Translations under genes and position numbers: made by a program
Origin: Verrucomicrobiota bacterium
GTDB lineage: Bacteria; Verrucomicrobiota; Verrucomicrobiia; Verrucomicrobiales; Akkermansiaceae
NCBI GenBank assembly: GCA_026397725.1
Contig: JAPLUI010000308.1
Location: 1-40,339 of the forward strand
Direction of reading: 5' to 3'
DNA length: 40,339 bases
Shown: one piece after another, positions 24,829 through 33,538 of the stretch
Position numbering within the stretch: position 1 is the first letter of the stretch
How the letters are laid out: the number at the start of each line of letters is the position of its first letter
Notes under the pieces: model-generated
Told to the model about the DNA's origin: nothing
The model's input: the letters and a program-made list of their open reading frames with translations, nothing else
The model's database searches: none

Positions 24829-27800
24829 ATGAACACCAAACCACCTAGCCCCAATCGTATCCATATGAAACCATCCAGTCTCCCCATCCCCGCAGTTTTC
24901 GCCCTCTTGGCGATGAACGCGTCAGCCGACCCGCTCCTCACCCAGAACTTCAGCACCGATCCGGTGAATTACACCCTGCCTGGCATCAGCAGCCCGTTCC
25001 GCTATTACGCGGGTCCCCGCTACTGGGCGCTGAGCGACATGGCCGGCCTCACCGTCAATGCCGCCATGACCGGCAGCGATGGACCCTATCTGGGAGCGCA
25101 GAACCTCAACGAGGGCGGCTTCACATTCACCGAAACGGCCCCGGCGCAGCTTGATTTCACCGTTTCCGCGGCAAGTTATACGAACCTGAAACTGTCCATC
25201 GCACTGGCCGGCATGCCAGCGGCTGAAACTGCGAACTTCATCCGGGCGAAGACGGATAACGACGGTGATGGCACCTACGAAACCACCATCTTCAATTTCT
25301 ATGGGAATAACAACTCCGCATATGTTGACGCCTCCCTCGGCGCCTTGAGTGCGGAGTTCAAGACGTTTTCCGAGATTGCGCTCCCCGCCCCGACGGCGGG
25401 TGACGGCATGTTGCGGCTGCGGCTGGAGACCTTCAACGACACCGATAGCGCCAATGAGGCCACGGGTATCGACACCGTCGCCATCACCGGCACCTTGGTT
25501 ACCGCCCCTACCATTGTGGTTACCGCCCCGGCGAACGGCCAGAAATTCCCGCCGGGTGCCTCCATTGATGCCACGGCCACCGTGGGTGGCGGCGGCACTC
25601 CCCCATACACCGTGAGGTTTTTCACCAACAACCCACCTGCGGCCCCCACCTTCGCCCAAGTGGGTCCGGATCTCACCGGCTCGGATCCCACCTTCACCAT
25701 GTCCCTCGGGACACTCGCGGCGGGCAATTACAATATTCATGCAACGGTGACCGACAGCCTCTCGCAAACCAACACGTCCACCGCCAATGCCTTTGTGGTG
25801 GTCAACGCCCGCTACTGGGACACCGCGACGACCGCGGGCCTTCAAGCCGGCGATGGCATCTGGAACACCGAAACCAAGTGGAGCACCGACGCGGCTGGCA
25901 GCAACCCGCTGGTGCCATGGTTGGACAACTCCGAGGCCTATTTCCAGACGCCGGGTGCGACGAATAACGTGATGCTCGGCGGCACGGTGCAAGCGGGTCT
26001 CCTCAGCCTCAGCGGGACTGGCACGGTGGTGAACCTCAGCGGCGGGACGCTCCAACTTGCCGCCGCAGGTGCCACGATCAATACCGGTTCCACGCTCCAG
26101 ATCGGCGACGGCGGCACCACCGGCAACCTCGCCACCGCCTCGATCAGCAATCTCGGCACACTACTGTTCAAACGAACTGGTGTACTGTGGTACGCCGGCA
26201 ACCTCTCCGGCCCCGGCGCGGTTCGCAACCTCGGCGGCGGCACGCTCACCCTCACCGGTACCATGGGAACGGCCGGCGCTGCCATCGGCCAGGTTCTCCT
26301 CAAACAAGGCACGACCGTCATCGATGGCAGCGGGCAACTCTACACCAACTCCGATTTCTACGTCGGCCAGTCCGGCGGCGACAACGCGACGCTCACCCTC
26401 AAGGGCAATGCGAAACTCAACACCTCCAACGCAGGGACGGGCGATGACAGGATCCGGATCGGCGAAGGTGGCAGTATCGGCATCCTCAATGTCGAGGACT
26501 CGGCCGTCGCGGACACCGGTTTTGACAGATACCTAAGGCTCAGTTCGACCGGCGCGATCAATCTTTCGGGTGGCAGCCTGTACTCGTGGCTGGCGCACTT
26601 GAATGGCGGCACCATCAACGTCTCAGGTAGTGGCGTCTTCACCTGTCCTGCGGGCGACGGAGATTTCATTGCGGGCGGCGGCGTCGTGATCCATGTCTCC
26701 GGCGGCACCTTCCAGGGCCAGAATGTGGCGGCTTATGGCAACTCGACCTTCAACATTTCGGGCGGCCTTGCCAAGCTGTCCGGGGGTGGGCATTTCAATG
26801 GAGGTCTCGGTTGGGAAGGCATCGGTTCCGGTGGCACTTCCACGTTCAATTTGACCGGGGGCACCTTGAATTTCAACTGGGCGGGCAACCTTTTTGTGCG
26901 GGGCAACCCCTCGTTCTTCAACCTTGGCGGCACCAGCGTCCTGCAAACCGGCAACTGGAGCTTGCCCGGAACCCCCGGGCTTGTCACCTTCAACTTCGAC
27001 GGCGGAACCTGGCAGCCCGCGGCGAATTCCATGCCCACCACCGTCGCCCTGAACGTGATGGCCGGCGGCGCGAAGATCGACAACGCCGGGGCTCTCACGA
27101 TCACGGCCCCGCTGGCGCACGATTCCGCCCTGGGCGCCACGCCGGACGGCGGCCTGACCAAGCTGGGCACCGGAACACTCACGCTCGCCGGCCTCAACAC
27201 CTATACCGGCACCACCACCGTGCGCGGCGGCATCCTGGCTGTCAACGGCACCTCGCTCGATGACTCCGGCAAATTGGTCATCAGCGGCGGCATGGTCGCG
27301 CCCACCGGCATCGAAACAGTACACACCTTGTTCTTCGGTTCGACCCCCAAAGCGGCAGGAACCTGGGGTGCCACCGACTCGGGCGCCGACAACTTCGACG
27401 ACGACCACTTCTCCGGCACCGCCGGCGTCGTGCAGGTCCTCACCCTGGGCATCGCCAGCGACTACGATACCTGGGCCAGCGGGTTCACCGGTTCCGACCT
27501 CACCGACCCCGCCGCCGATCCGGACCATGACGGAATGAGCAACCAACAGGAATACGCCTTCGCCCTCAATCCCACCAGCGGCACCTCGGTCAGCCCGATC
27601 AAGGTGTTGCTCGACCCGGCCACCGGCACGTTCAGCTACACCCGCCGCACTCCGCTCCTCACCGGGCTGACCTACCATGTGTTCACCTCCCCGAATCTCC
27701 AGTCGCAGTCATGGACGGAGGAAACCTATCCGGCGGACGAGACGCGCGTCATTCAGGAGGGTGACATCCAGATCGTCACGGTCAAGGTCCACGCCAGCCC

Positions 27801-27840
27801 GGTGGATGGCAAGCTCTTTGTGCGCGTGGCAGCGCAGTGA
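24829..27840 (+). CDS. Secreted autotransporter-associated beta-strand-repeat protein
   Basis: 1003 aa, or 991 from the ATG at 24865, which gives a tighter signal peptide (MKPSSLPIPAVFALLAMNAS). After a beta-sandwich N-terminal module (about 35-220) comes a Big/Ig-like domain (APTIVVTAPANGQKFPPGAS, about 226-325). A long G/N/T/S-rich beta-solenoid follows (about 335-800). It closes with the hallmark autotransporter-associated strand repeat (LTKLGTGTLTLAGLNTYTGT, then TTVRGGILAVNG). A calcium-type DPDHDGMSNQQEYAFALNP linker leads to the short C-terminal beta domain ending LFVRVAAQ. There is no translocator barrel. It is probably a surface or extracellular binding protein, of the same broad class as the 1579-aa protein but not a close copy. 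Confidence 0.85.
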   Translation: MNTKPPSPNRIHMKPSSLPIPAVFALLAMNASADPLLTQNFSTDPVNYTLPGISSPFRYYAGPRYWALSDMAGLTVNAAMTGSDGPYLGAQNLNEGGFTFTETAPAQLDFTVSAASYTNLKLSIALAGMPAAETANFIRAKTDNDGDGTYETTIFNFYGNNNSAYVDASLGALSAEFKTFSEIALPAPTAGDGMLRLRLETFNDTDSANEATGIDTVAITGTLVTAPTIVVTAPANGQKFPPGASIDATATVGGGGTPPYTVRFFTNNPPAAPTFAQVGPDLTGSDPTFTMSLGTLAAGNYNIHATVTDSLSQTNTSTANAFVVVNARYWDTATTAGLQAGDGIWNTETKWSTDAAGSNPLVPWLDNSEAYFQTPGATNNVMLGGTVQAGLLSLSGTGTVVNLSGGTLQLAAAGATINTGSTLQIGDGGTTGNLATASISNLGTLLFKRTGVLWYAGNLSGPGAVRNLGGGTLTLTGTMGTAGAAIGQVLLKQGTTVIDGSGQLYTNSDFYVGQSGGDNATLTLKGNAKLNTSNAGTGDDRIRIGEGGSIGILNVEDSAVADTGFDRYLRLSSTGAINLSGGSLYSWLAHLNGGTINVSGSGVFTCPAGDGDFIAGGGVVIHVSGGTFQGQNVAAYGNSTFNISGGLAKLSGGGHFNGGLGWEGIGSGGTSTFNLTGGTLNFNWAGNLFVRGNPSFFNLGGTSVLQTGNWSLPGTPGLVTFNFDGGTWQPAANSMPTTVALNVMAGGAKIDNAGALTITAPLAHDSALGATPDGGLTKLGTGTLTLAGLNTYTGTTTVRGGILAVNGTSLDDSGKLVISGGMVAPTGIETVHTLFFGSTPKAAGTWGATDSGADNFDDDHFSGTAGVVQVLTLGIASDYDTWASGFTGSDLTDPAADPDHDGMSNQQEYAFALNPTSGTSVSPIKVLLDPATGTFSYTRRTPLLTGLTYHVFTSPNLQSQSWTEETYPADETRVIQEGDIQIVTVKVHASPVDGKLFVRVAAQ

Positions 27841-27857
27841 GGCGAAAATCATCGGCA

Positions 27858-27881
27858 GGGACCAGCGGCCTCGCTGGTCCC
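27858..27881 (+). terminator. Hairpin after the beta-strand-repeat gene
   Basis: GGGACCAGC and GCTGGTCCC form a perfect 9-bp stem with a GGCCTC loop, 17 bases after the stop codon. There is no T-run, so it may be an L-shaped terminator or a small palindromic repeat. Confidence 0.5.
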
Positions 27882-28026
27882 AGACCTCCCCCGAGGGTGA
27901 ACCATCTCAAATGCATACTTCCTGCCTCGCTTGGCCTCCCGCTCGCTCATGCGCTGGACCCGACAGTTGGCAGATGAGGCTGCCAGTTGCTGTTACCTGC
28001 CACCGGCCACGCGCGGCGCGGCGGTC

Positions 28027-28252
28027 ATGACAGCGGAACAAGCCGTGCCATGCGCCCGGCTCCTCGATGCGGGAGGCCCGGTGGCGGCAGCGGCCCGCCA
28101 GGCGGGCGTGCATGAATCGACGTTGCGCCAGGCCTTGCGCGACGGACGTGTCGTCAGGACGCCAGCGCCAGACGAGGCGCTCTCCCAGGACCGGGCGAAG
28201 GGGACGACCAAGTCGGAGCGGTGCCGCGCGGACGCGGCGGCGGCGCGGCACG
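28027..28252 (+). pseudogene. N-terminal HTH fragment of a DDE-type transposase
   Basis: The frame from the ATG at 28027 reads PVAAAARQAGVHESTLRQAL and KGTTKSERCRADAAAA. This is a helix-turn-helix plus basic linker typical of the start of a DDE transposase family in this phylum. Homology ends exactly where the palindromic repeat at 28253 begins, so the repeat appears to have landed in, or recombined with, this gene. No catalytic domain remains. Confidence 0.5.
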
Positions 28253-28395
28253 CTTCCCACCGCACTCCATACCTTCACCTGCCCAGGCGCGAGCCAAAGT
28301 CTGGAGTGCGGTGGGAAGGGCGCAGCCCGCCACACCGCTTTGGCTCAACCGTTAGAGCTGCGGAGTTCCCATTCCTCACGCCGAAGATTTCAACA
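28253..28395. repeat. Palindromic intergenic repeat; 102 bp also present inverted at 40238-40339
   Basis: A 17-bp perfect stem (CTTCCCACCGCACTCCA at 28253-28269 with its complement at 28302-28318) is followed by a unique-looking tail. Bases 28294-28395, reverse-complemented, match 40238-40339 with about 8 differences in 102. The far copy runs off the window. Confidence 0.88.
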
Positions 28396-28417
28396 CATCT
28401 TCTTCTGACCCTTTGCT

Positions 28418-28900
28418 GTGCCAACCATCTACCACCCCAGCCGCCCCCATGCCTCGCCGCTCTGGCAGATCGTCACTGCCGCCTGGGAGGCCTTCGTCGC
28501 CGGCTACGAGAAAATCCACCTTGCCACCATGGGGCCGCTCCGCCCGAATGTCTTCGCGGTCGTGCGCAACTTCCTTCGCGGTGGCGACCGTGGCTGCGGC
28601 GTCCCGCCGCAGGCCGTGGACGGCGCGTCTCGCGCCGCGAATTCGAATGCCGCCGCCACCACTCCCCCCGCCTGCCACCAGCGCCGCGCCCGCCAGACCG
28701 CTGACTGGATCACCGCCTGCGTCTCCACGAAGTCCCCCACCGCCAGTTCGTCTTCACCATCCCCAAAATCCTGCGCGGTATCTTCCGAAAGCGTCGCGAC
28801 CGCCGCCACCTCCTGTTCAAAACGGCGACCGACACCTTGCTGGAAGCCTGCCACGCCAGCCTCAACCTCCCCGAAGGTCGCCTCGCCACCATCATCGACC
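28418..28900 (+). pseudogene. IS91-family transposase remnant
   Basis: The start PHASPLWQIVTAAWEAFVAG, then YEKIHLATMGPL and VVRNFLRGGD, match the N-terminus of IS91 rolling-circle (Y2) transposases. CHQRRARQTADWITA marks the end of the zinc-binding domain. After a frameshift near 28725 the next frame gives FVFTIPKILRGIFRKRRDRR and TLLEACHASL. The zinc-finger cysteines before CHQRR are replaced by a palindromic repeat (28588-28655). The catalytic tyrosine domain is absent. Confidence 0.75.
28588..28655. repeat. GC-rich palindromic repeat replacing the IS91 zinc finger
   Basis: Two hairpins, CTGCGGC-GTCC-CGCCGCAG-like (about 28593-28612) and CGGCGCG-TCT-CGCGCCG (28621-28637), are followed by AATTCGAATGCCGCCGCC. 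The segment has repeat-like composition and keeps the transposase frame open while replacing the Cys motifs. Confidence 0.55.
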
Positions 28901-28903
28901 ACG

Positions 28904-28923
28904 CCTGCCTGCCGACAGGCAGG
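28904..28923. repeat. 20-bp palindrome
   Basis: CCTGCCTGCCGACAGGCAGG is a near-perfect palindrome. It lies exactly where homology to IS91 ends, so it marks a junction in the debris. Confidence 0.7.
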
Positions 28924-29029
28924 TCCCGCCCAAATCCAAGCACGCCGTCCGTTATGATCAGGAAGACCTTCGAACCCATCGACCCACCCTGGCGGGCGAT
29001 CCAGGAATGGCTTCCCGATGACGAGCGCC

Positions 29030-29290
29030 GGACCGCTGGGACCAGCGCCCACACCCCGCCTGGCAGCCGGTCGAAATCCCCTTGGACGCCGAGCGTACGC
29101 CGGTGCTCGATGCCACCTGAAACCCGGCTGCACAACTCAGACTGAATCCTCGCCGCCGGGAAAATTCAGGCGATTTGCAGATTTCCTCTCGCCAAAGCGA
29201 TTTGAAGAGCTATCTTCACGCCCGACAGGATATTCCATGAAATCACCTACCATGCCCGATTTCTGCCATGATCCAGCCGGACCACTCCCT
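29030..29290 (+). repeat. Degenerate segment sharing two blocks with 13120-13375
   Basis: GGCAGCCGGTCGAAATCCCC near 29057 and CATGAAATCACCTACCATGC near 29237 (then CCGATTTCTGCCATG) match two blocks of the inverted segment at 13.1-13.4 kb. One frame reads DPPWRAIQEWLPDDERR and later WQPVEIPLDAERTPVLDAT before a stop. It is probably the tail of a lost gene plus its 3' flank. No intact gene is present. Confidence 0.5.
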
Positions 29291-29353
29291 TAGCAGGAAA
29301 ATGAACCACGCGGTGAATTCGCAAGGAGGCCTCTGGTACGTTATGACATTGCG

Positions 29354-29363
29354 CTTTGCAAAG
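29354..29363. promoter_or_regulatory. Candidate LacI-type operator half-site pair
   Basis: CTTTGCAAAG is a perfect 10-bp palindrome 31 bp upstream of the LacI-family start codon, just downstream of a possible -10-like TACGTTATGAC. LacI regulators often bind such palindromes and repress themselves. The match is short, so it could be chance. Confidence 0.25.
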
Positions 29364-29394
29364 GCCGCCTGACCGGAGTCAGCTTCATCCACGC

Positions 29395-30405
29395 ATGGCA
29401 CAGACGACCATTCATGACATTGCACGCCAGGCAGGCGTTTGTATCGGCACGGTGTCGCGCGTGCTCAACAACAAAGACCGGGTTCATCCGGAGACGCGGC
29501 AGCGCGTCCAGCGCATCGTCGATCAGACCGGCTATCGCCCCAGCGCGATGGGGCGCGGTCTGGTCACCCGCCGGAGCCACAACATCATGCTGCTGGTGCA
29601 TAACCTCGCCGACCCGCACTGTGTCAGCCTCGCCAAGCACCTCAGCCGGCTCTGCCGCACGCAGGGATACCGCCTGCTCATCGGTGATTCCGACTATGAA
29701 CCGGCGCTCGAAGCGGAATGCCTGCGGGACGTGCGGGACGGGAGTGCGGATGGCTTGATCGTTTCCCCGTTGGCGGGTCGGCGCAACGTGCTGCTCTACC
29801 GGAAGCTGGCCGATGCGGGCTTTCCGGTCGTCGCCTTGATGGATGCCGTTCCCGGCGTCAAGGTTGCCTGTGTGAATTACGACGACCTGGGGGCCGGGCG
29901 CATGGCCACGGATTACCTGCTGGACAAAGGCCATCGTCACATTGCGTTTGCCGGCTGGCACACGGAGTTCCAGACCGTGCAGGACCGCATTCGCGGCTAC
30001 GAGGAAAGCCACGCCGCGCGGCAACTGGCGGTGCGGCCGGAACTGCGCCTGCAATTTCCCCGGCTGCTCAGCAAAGTCCGGGAGAAGCTGGCCCACGTGT
30101 TGGGTCTGTCGCCGGTTCCCACCGCCATTCTGGCGGAAAATGAAATGGTGGCGCTGACCTGTTGCAATGCCTTAACTCAACTGGGCCGGCGCGTGCCCCA
30201 AGACGTGGCGGTGATGGTTTTCGGGGATGAACTGCCGGCAGGAACCGCGCCGGTGCCGATGACCGCCGTGTCGTGGCGGCCGGGCGAGTTGTGCGAGCGT
30301 GCCCTGGAGTTGCTCCTCACCCAACTGAACCCTTCCGGGGCCGCGTCCCAGGCGTCTGCCATGACCACCCTCGCGCCCCAACTCATCCTCCGCGCATCGG
30401 CCTGA
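29395..30405 (+). CDS. LacI-family transcriptional regulator
   Basis: 336 aa, a normal length. The start at 29395 places the family N-terminus MAQTTIHDIARQAGVCIGTV right at residue 1; the frame open further upstream lacks homology. The helix-turn-helix (5-25) and hinge helix (YRPSAMGRGLVTRRS, about 45-60) bind DNA. The periplasmic-binding-protein fold follows: IMLLVHNLADPHC, DGLIVSPLAG, VACVNYDDLGAGRMATDYLL, RHIAFAGWH, PTAILAENEMVAL and RVPQDVAVMVFGDELP. The effector is probably a sugar released by the downstream enzymes. It is 37 bp upstream of the MGH1-like glycosidase gene and heads the glycan locus, which it likely controls. Confidence 0.92.
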   Translation: MAQTTIHDIARQAGVCIGTVSRVLNNKDRVHPETRQRVQRIVDQTGYRPSAMGRGLVTRRSHNIMLLVHNLADPHCVSLAKHLSRLCRTQGYRLLIGDSDYEPALEAECLRDVRDGSADGLIVSPLAGRRNVLLYRKLADAGFPVVALMDAVPGVKVACVNYDDLGAGRMATDYLLDKGHRHIAFAGWHTEFQTVQDRIRGYEESHAARQLAVRPELRLQFPRLLSKVREKLAHVLGLSPVPTAILAENEMVALTCCNALTQLGRRVPQDVAVMVFGDELPAGTAPVPMTAVSWRPGELCERALELLLTQLNPSGAASQASAMTTLAPQLILRASA

Positions 30406-30442
30406 ATGGGCGGCAAAACAAACAATCCAATCAAACATCAAC

Positions 30443-32425
30443 ATGAATATGAACATCCTTTGCGCAGCGCTTCTGGGGCTGACCCTGTCCAATTCCGTTG
30501 GAGTGGCCGAGGCCGCGCCCGCCGTCAATTTCGACAACCTGCTGACCAGCACGCATCCCATGGCCGCCTGGAGTGACCGGCATTCCAACATCACTCTGAC
30601 CTGGCAGAATCCCTCCGATTGCGGGTTGCAAAGGTTTGCCAGCCTCGTCGGCTGGGCCGGGACCGAAATCAGCCCTCAACTCCTTGCCTGGTCGCTGACC
30701 GAGGACGGCAAGGCGTTGCCGCTGAAGCTCAAGTCGCGCAACTATCGGCCCGACAAGGTTGTTGAAGTTGACACTACCGACGGCTTGGAACTAACGGCCG
30801 TTGTCTCTTGCCCTGTGCGTAACGGCCTGGCGGTGGAGTTCACCCTGGTCAACCAGACCGCCAAACCGCGAACGATCCAGATCGACTTCAATTATCCGGG
30901 CCAGGGCGTGTTGCCGGATTGGAGCGGCGCATGCCCTGCGGGGAAGTGCTTTAGCCTTGAAAACGAGCCTGCAGGCTCTTGGTCCGCGCTCTACGTCCAT
31001 AACGAGCACGGGCGCAATTTCCTGTGGCCCAGCGGTTTTGTGGCCGGCATGACACAGGGAACGACGTTGGAGATGGTATGCCTTGCAGATCTCTCCCAGC
31101 GCATGCTCCGTCCCGAACCTAACGGAAGGGCGTCGCTGGTGGTCGCCATGGGCTTCGGCCGATACCGCGGGCTGGCCCGCGAGGTTCTCGACCGATCTAA
31201 CAAGAAGATCGCCGCAGGCTGGACCTCGGCCGAAGAGACGAAACGTTGGCAGGAAATTTTTGGCAAGGTGCTCCCGCTGGCCGAGAAATACCGCGGGCAG
31301 GAAAAGTACGAGCGGATGTACGCCCATGCGGTCGCCGCGCTCACCAACTTGAGTCTCCGCGGTGAGGGCGGCTACACCGGTGACAAACGTCTGCCCTACG
31401 TCACCAAGCAGGGTTTGGCCATCGCGTTCTTCTGGGACACCTCGTTCACGACGGTCGGGCTGCGCGAGTTTGACCCGCAGTTGGCCCAGGAGGCAATCCT
31501 CTGCTTCACGGAAAATGCGGGTCCGCGCGGCAGCCTGCCCGGCACGATCTGCGACAGCCACCGAGCCGGTGAAGGACAGGCCCCCATCATGACCTGGGCC
31601 GCGTGGTCGATCTACCAGCGAAGCAAAGACAAGGAGTGGTTAGGGCGCGTTTATCCGGCGCTGGCCGGCAACGCCAGGTTCTGGTTCAAGTACCACTGCT
31701 CGCCGCGCGGGCTGTGCCAGTTCTTCAATGCCGGCCAGATCGCGGACGACGACGTGCGTTTCGATGCCATCCAGAAGGGAACCCTGGCCTGCCAGGATCT
31801 AACTGGTTTTGAATCGCCCGACCTCAACGCGTTCCTGGTGATGGACACGCGTTGTCTTGCCCTCATGGCCCGGGAACTCGGCAAGCCGGAGGAAGCCCAG
31901 GCATGGCAGGCGAAGTCCGACACCCTGGGCAAACTCATCGTCGAGACCATGTATTTTCCCGAAGACGCGATGTTCCACGACGTCAAGACCGGCACGCACG
32001 AGAAGTTTTCCGATGTCAAGACGCCTAACATGTTTCTGCCGCTGTGGGCCGGCGTCCCCCTGCCGCCGGAGCAGGTCAAGGCGGTCGTCGAGAAGCACAT
32101 GCTCAATCCCAACGAGTTCTTCCGCGAGTTGCCCTTTCCGAGTGTCTCATACGACAACCCCAAGTACAATCCGACGGGCTATTGGCGCGGCTGCATCTGG
32201 CCGCACGTGGTTTACTGGATGATCCAAACCCTGTGGCGCCAGGGCTATCACACGGAGGCCGGGCAATGCGCCGACCGTCTCCTGACGATGCTGCAAAAGA
32301 CGCCCTTCCTCCACGAGAACTACGAATCGGCCGAAGGCAAGGGGATCGGTTGTCCCGACTACAACTGGAGTTGTGCCACGACTATCGAATTGCTCTTGGA
32401 ACGCTATATGGATCCGATGCCCTGA
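30443..32425 (+). CDS. Secreted MGH1/GH63-like (alpha/alpha)6-barrel glycosidase
   Basis: 660 aa with a signal peptide MNMNILCAALLGLTLSNSVG ending near AEA. An N-terminal beta-sandwich (about 30-270) precedes an (alpha/alpha)6 barrel. Candidate catalytic acids are Asp332 in FFWDTSFTTVGL and Glu625 in LHENYESAEGKG, matching the Asp/Glu layout of GH63 and related trehalase-like enzymes. NPTGYWRGCIWPHVVYWMI and CPDYNWSCATTIELLLERY are typical of the MGH1-like superfamily. It is probably an exo-acting alpha-glycosidase on a plant- or algal-type oligosaccharide; the exact substrate cannot be read. First structural gene after LacI. Confidence 0.85.
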   Translation: MNMNILCAALLGLTLSNSVGVAEAAPAVNFDNLLTSTHPMAAWSDRHSNITLTWQNPSDCGLQRFASLVGWAGTEISPQLLAWSLTEDGKALPLKLKSRNYRPDKVVEVDTTDGLELTAVVSCPVRNGLAVEFTLVNQTAKPRTIQIDFNYPGQGVLPDWSGACPAGKCFSLENEPAGSWSALYVHNEHGRNFLWPSGFVAGMTQGTTLEMVCLADLSQRMLRPEPNGRASLVVAMGFGRYRGLAREVLDRSNKKIAAGWTSAEETKRWQEIFGKVLPLAEKYRGQEKYERMYAHAVAALTNLSLRGEGGYTGDKRLPYVTKQGLAIAFFWDTSFTTVGLREFDPQLAQEAILCFTENAGPRGSLPGTICDSHRAGEGQAPIMTWAAWSIYQRSKDKEWLGRVYPALAGNARFWFKYHCSPRGLCQFFNAGQIADDDVRFDAIQKGTLACQDLTGFESPDLNAFLVMDTRCLALMARELGKPEEAQAWQAKSDTLGKLIVETMYFPEDAMFHDVKTGTHEKFSDVKTPNMFLPLWAGVPLPPEQVKAVVEKHMLNPNEFFRELPFPSVSYDNPKYNPTGYWRGCIWPHVVYWMIQTLWRQGYHTEAGQCADRLLTMLQKTPFLHENYESAEGKGIGCPDYNWSCATTIELLLERYMDPMP

Positions 32426-32489
32426 GGCGCCGGGCCGCTAACAAGCGTGACTAACAGACAAATCCAAGACCCACCAGGGAGCAAACTTG

Positions 32490-33518
32490 ATGAGACTCTG
32501 TTCGTTGGTTCCCGTGTGTGCCATGACCCTGGGCTTGATCGCCAGCACCAGTCTAACGGTGAGTGCCATGACCTTCAAACCGGCGGAAGGTCGGATGTGG
32601 GATGTCTGCGTGTTTCACCACGACGGGACTTACCATCTCGGCTATACGGCGAATAGCCAGGGGGTGCCAACTGGCTTCGGGGTGGCAACATCCAGTGACG
32701 GCGTGCATTGGAAGGACCGGGGGATTGTCAGGAAGGAAACCGGAAGCGGCTTCATCTGGAAGTCGCCTGACTTCCAGCAAGACGGCAAATTCCAGTACAA
32801 CACGGTCGTGTTCAGTTATCCTGGTCCCGGCCAGCGCATCGGATTCCTCGAGTCGTCCGACCTGTTTGATGGGGATGCCCACTTCGCGCGGTTTTTCTCT
32901 TCGCCGGACGGCATGCTCGTCGTCCACTTCTCTCTGGCAAAAGAGCAGGATACTCTTTGCTACATGGCGCCGATGAAGCGAGCCGTGGTTGACCAGGAAG
33001 GCATTCTGCGGCTGGCGTACTGGAAAGGCAACGATAAGCTGAAAGGGGAAGCCGTGGCGGTGAAGACGCCGCTGTTAGATGGACCGCCGGCACTGCTGGA
33101 GCCCCGATTCGACGTCGAACGCGGTTTCATTCTGGAAGGGACGATCCGCCTTCCCGACAAGGAATCCGCGCAGTTGCCGGGTGTTTACCTCGAGTCGGGA
33201 GAGCAGCGCCCGACGCTTGTCCGCATGCTGCCTAACGGCGCGAGCCAGATCGGAACGGTCAAGCCCGATGGTTCCGACTTCCAGCCCAGGGCGGCAGAGG
33301 CGGTGTGGGGAGGCTTGGCGGAAATCGACCGACAGATATCGTTTGGCCCGACGGCCCGTTTCCGCATCCTGGTCCGTCATGGGATGCTGGAGTTCTATCT
33401 CGACGATGTCCTGTTCCATATCCGCAGCTTGACCCAACCCGCGACGGGGAAAATCGGCATCGTGGGCGCACCCGGATCCATCAGTGATCTACAGGCCTGG
33501 CAAATGGACTTGCCGTAA
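32490..33518 (+). CDS. GH32-like five-bladed-propeller protein, probably internally deleted
   Basis: 342 aa. The ATG at 32490 is used; TTG at 32487 is possible. A signal peptide ends near SLTVSA. The first propeller blades are recognisable (GRMWDVCVFHHDGTYHLGYT; GVATSSDGVHWKDRG; RIGFLESSDL). The sequence then jumps to a late part (DAHFARFFSSPDGMLVVHFS; CYMAPMKRAVVDQEGILRLA; YWKGNDKLKGE) and a C-terminal jelly-roll (FILEGTIRLP ... RFRILVRHGMLEFYLDDVLF). Comparable secreted GH32/GH43-like proteins are roughly 500-600 aa and have two or three more blades after the SSDL-HW position. An in-frame deletion near 32865 is therefore inferred. The frame is open throughout; activity is doubtful. It sits 64 bp after the MGH1-like gene and 20 bp before the GH51 remnant. 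Confidence 0.7.
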   Translation: MRLCSLVPVCAMTLGLIASTSLTVSAMTFKPAEGRMWDVCVFHHDGTYHLGYTANSQGVPTGFGVATSSDGVHWKDRGIVRKETGSGFIWKSPDFQQDGKFQYNTVVFSYPGPGQRIGFLESSDLFDGDAHFARFFSSPDGMLVVHFSLAKEQDTLCYMAPMKRAVVDQEGILRLAYWKGNDKLKGEAVAVKTPLLDGPPALLEPRFDVERGFILEGTIRLPDKESAQLPGVYLESGEQRPTLVRMLPNGASQIGTVKPDGSDFQPRAAEAVWGGLAEIDRQISFGPTARFRILVRHGMLEFYLDDVLFHIRSLTQPATGKIGIVGAPGSISDLQAWQMDLP

Positions 33519-33538
33519 GGTTCTAACGAATAAGATCC

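Noticed and set aside
27931..28704. 257-aa plus-strand frame as a real gene
   Set aside because: It is a composite of a transposase HTH fragment, the palindromic repeat and an off-frame IS91 remnant.
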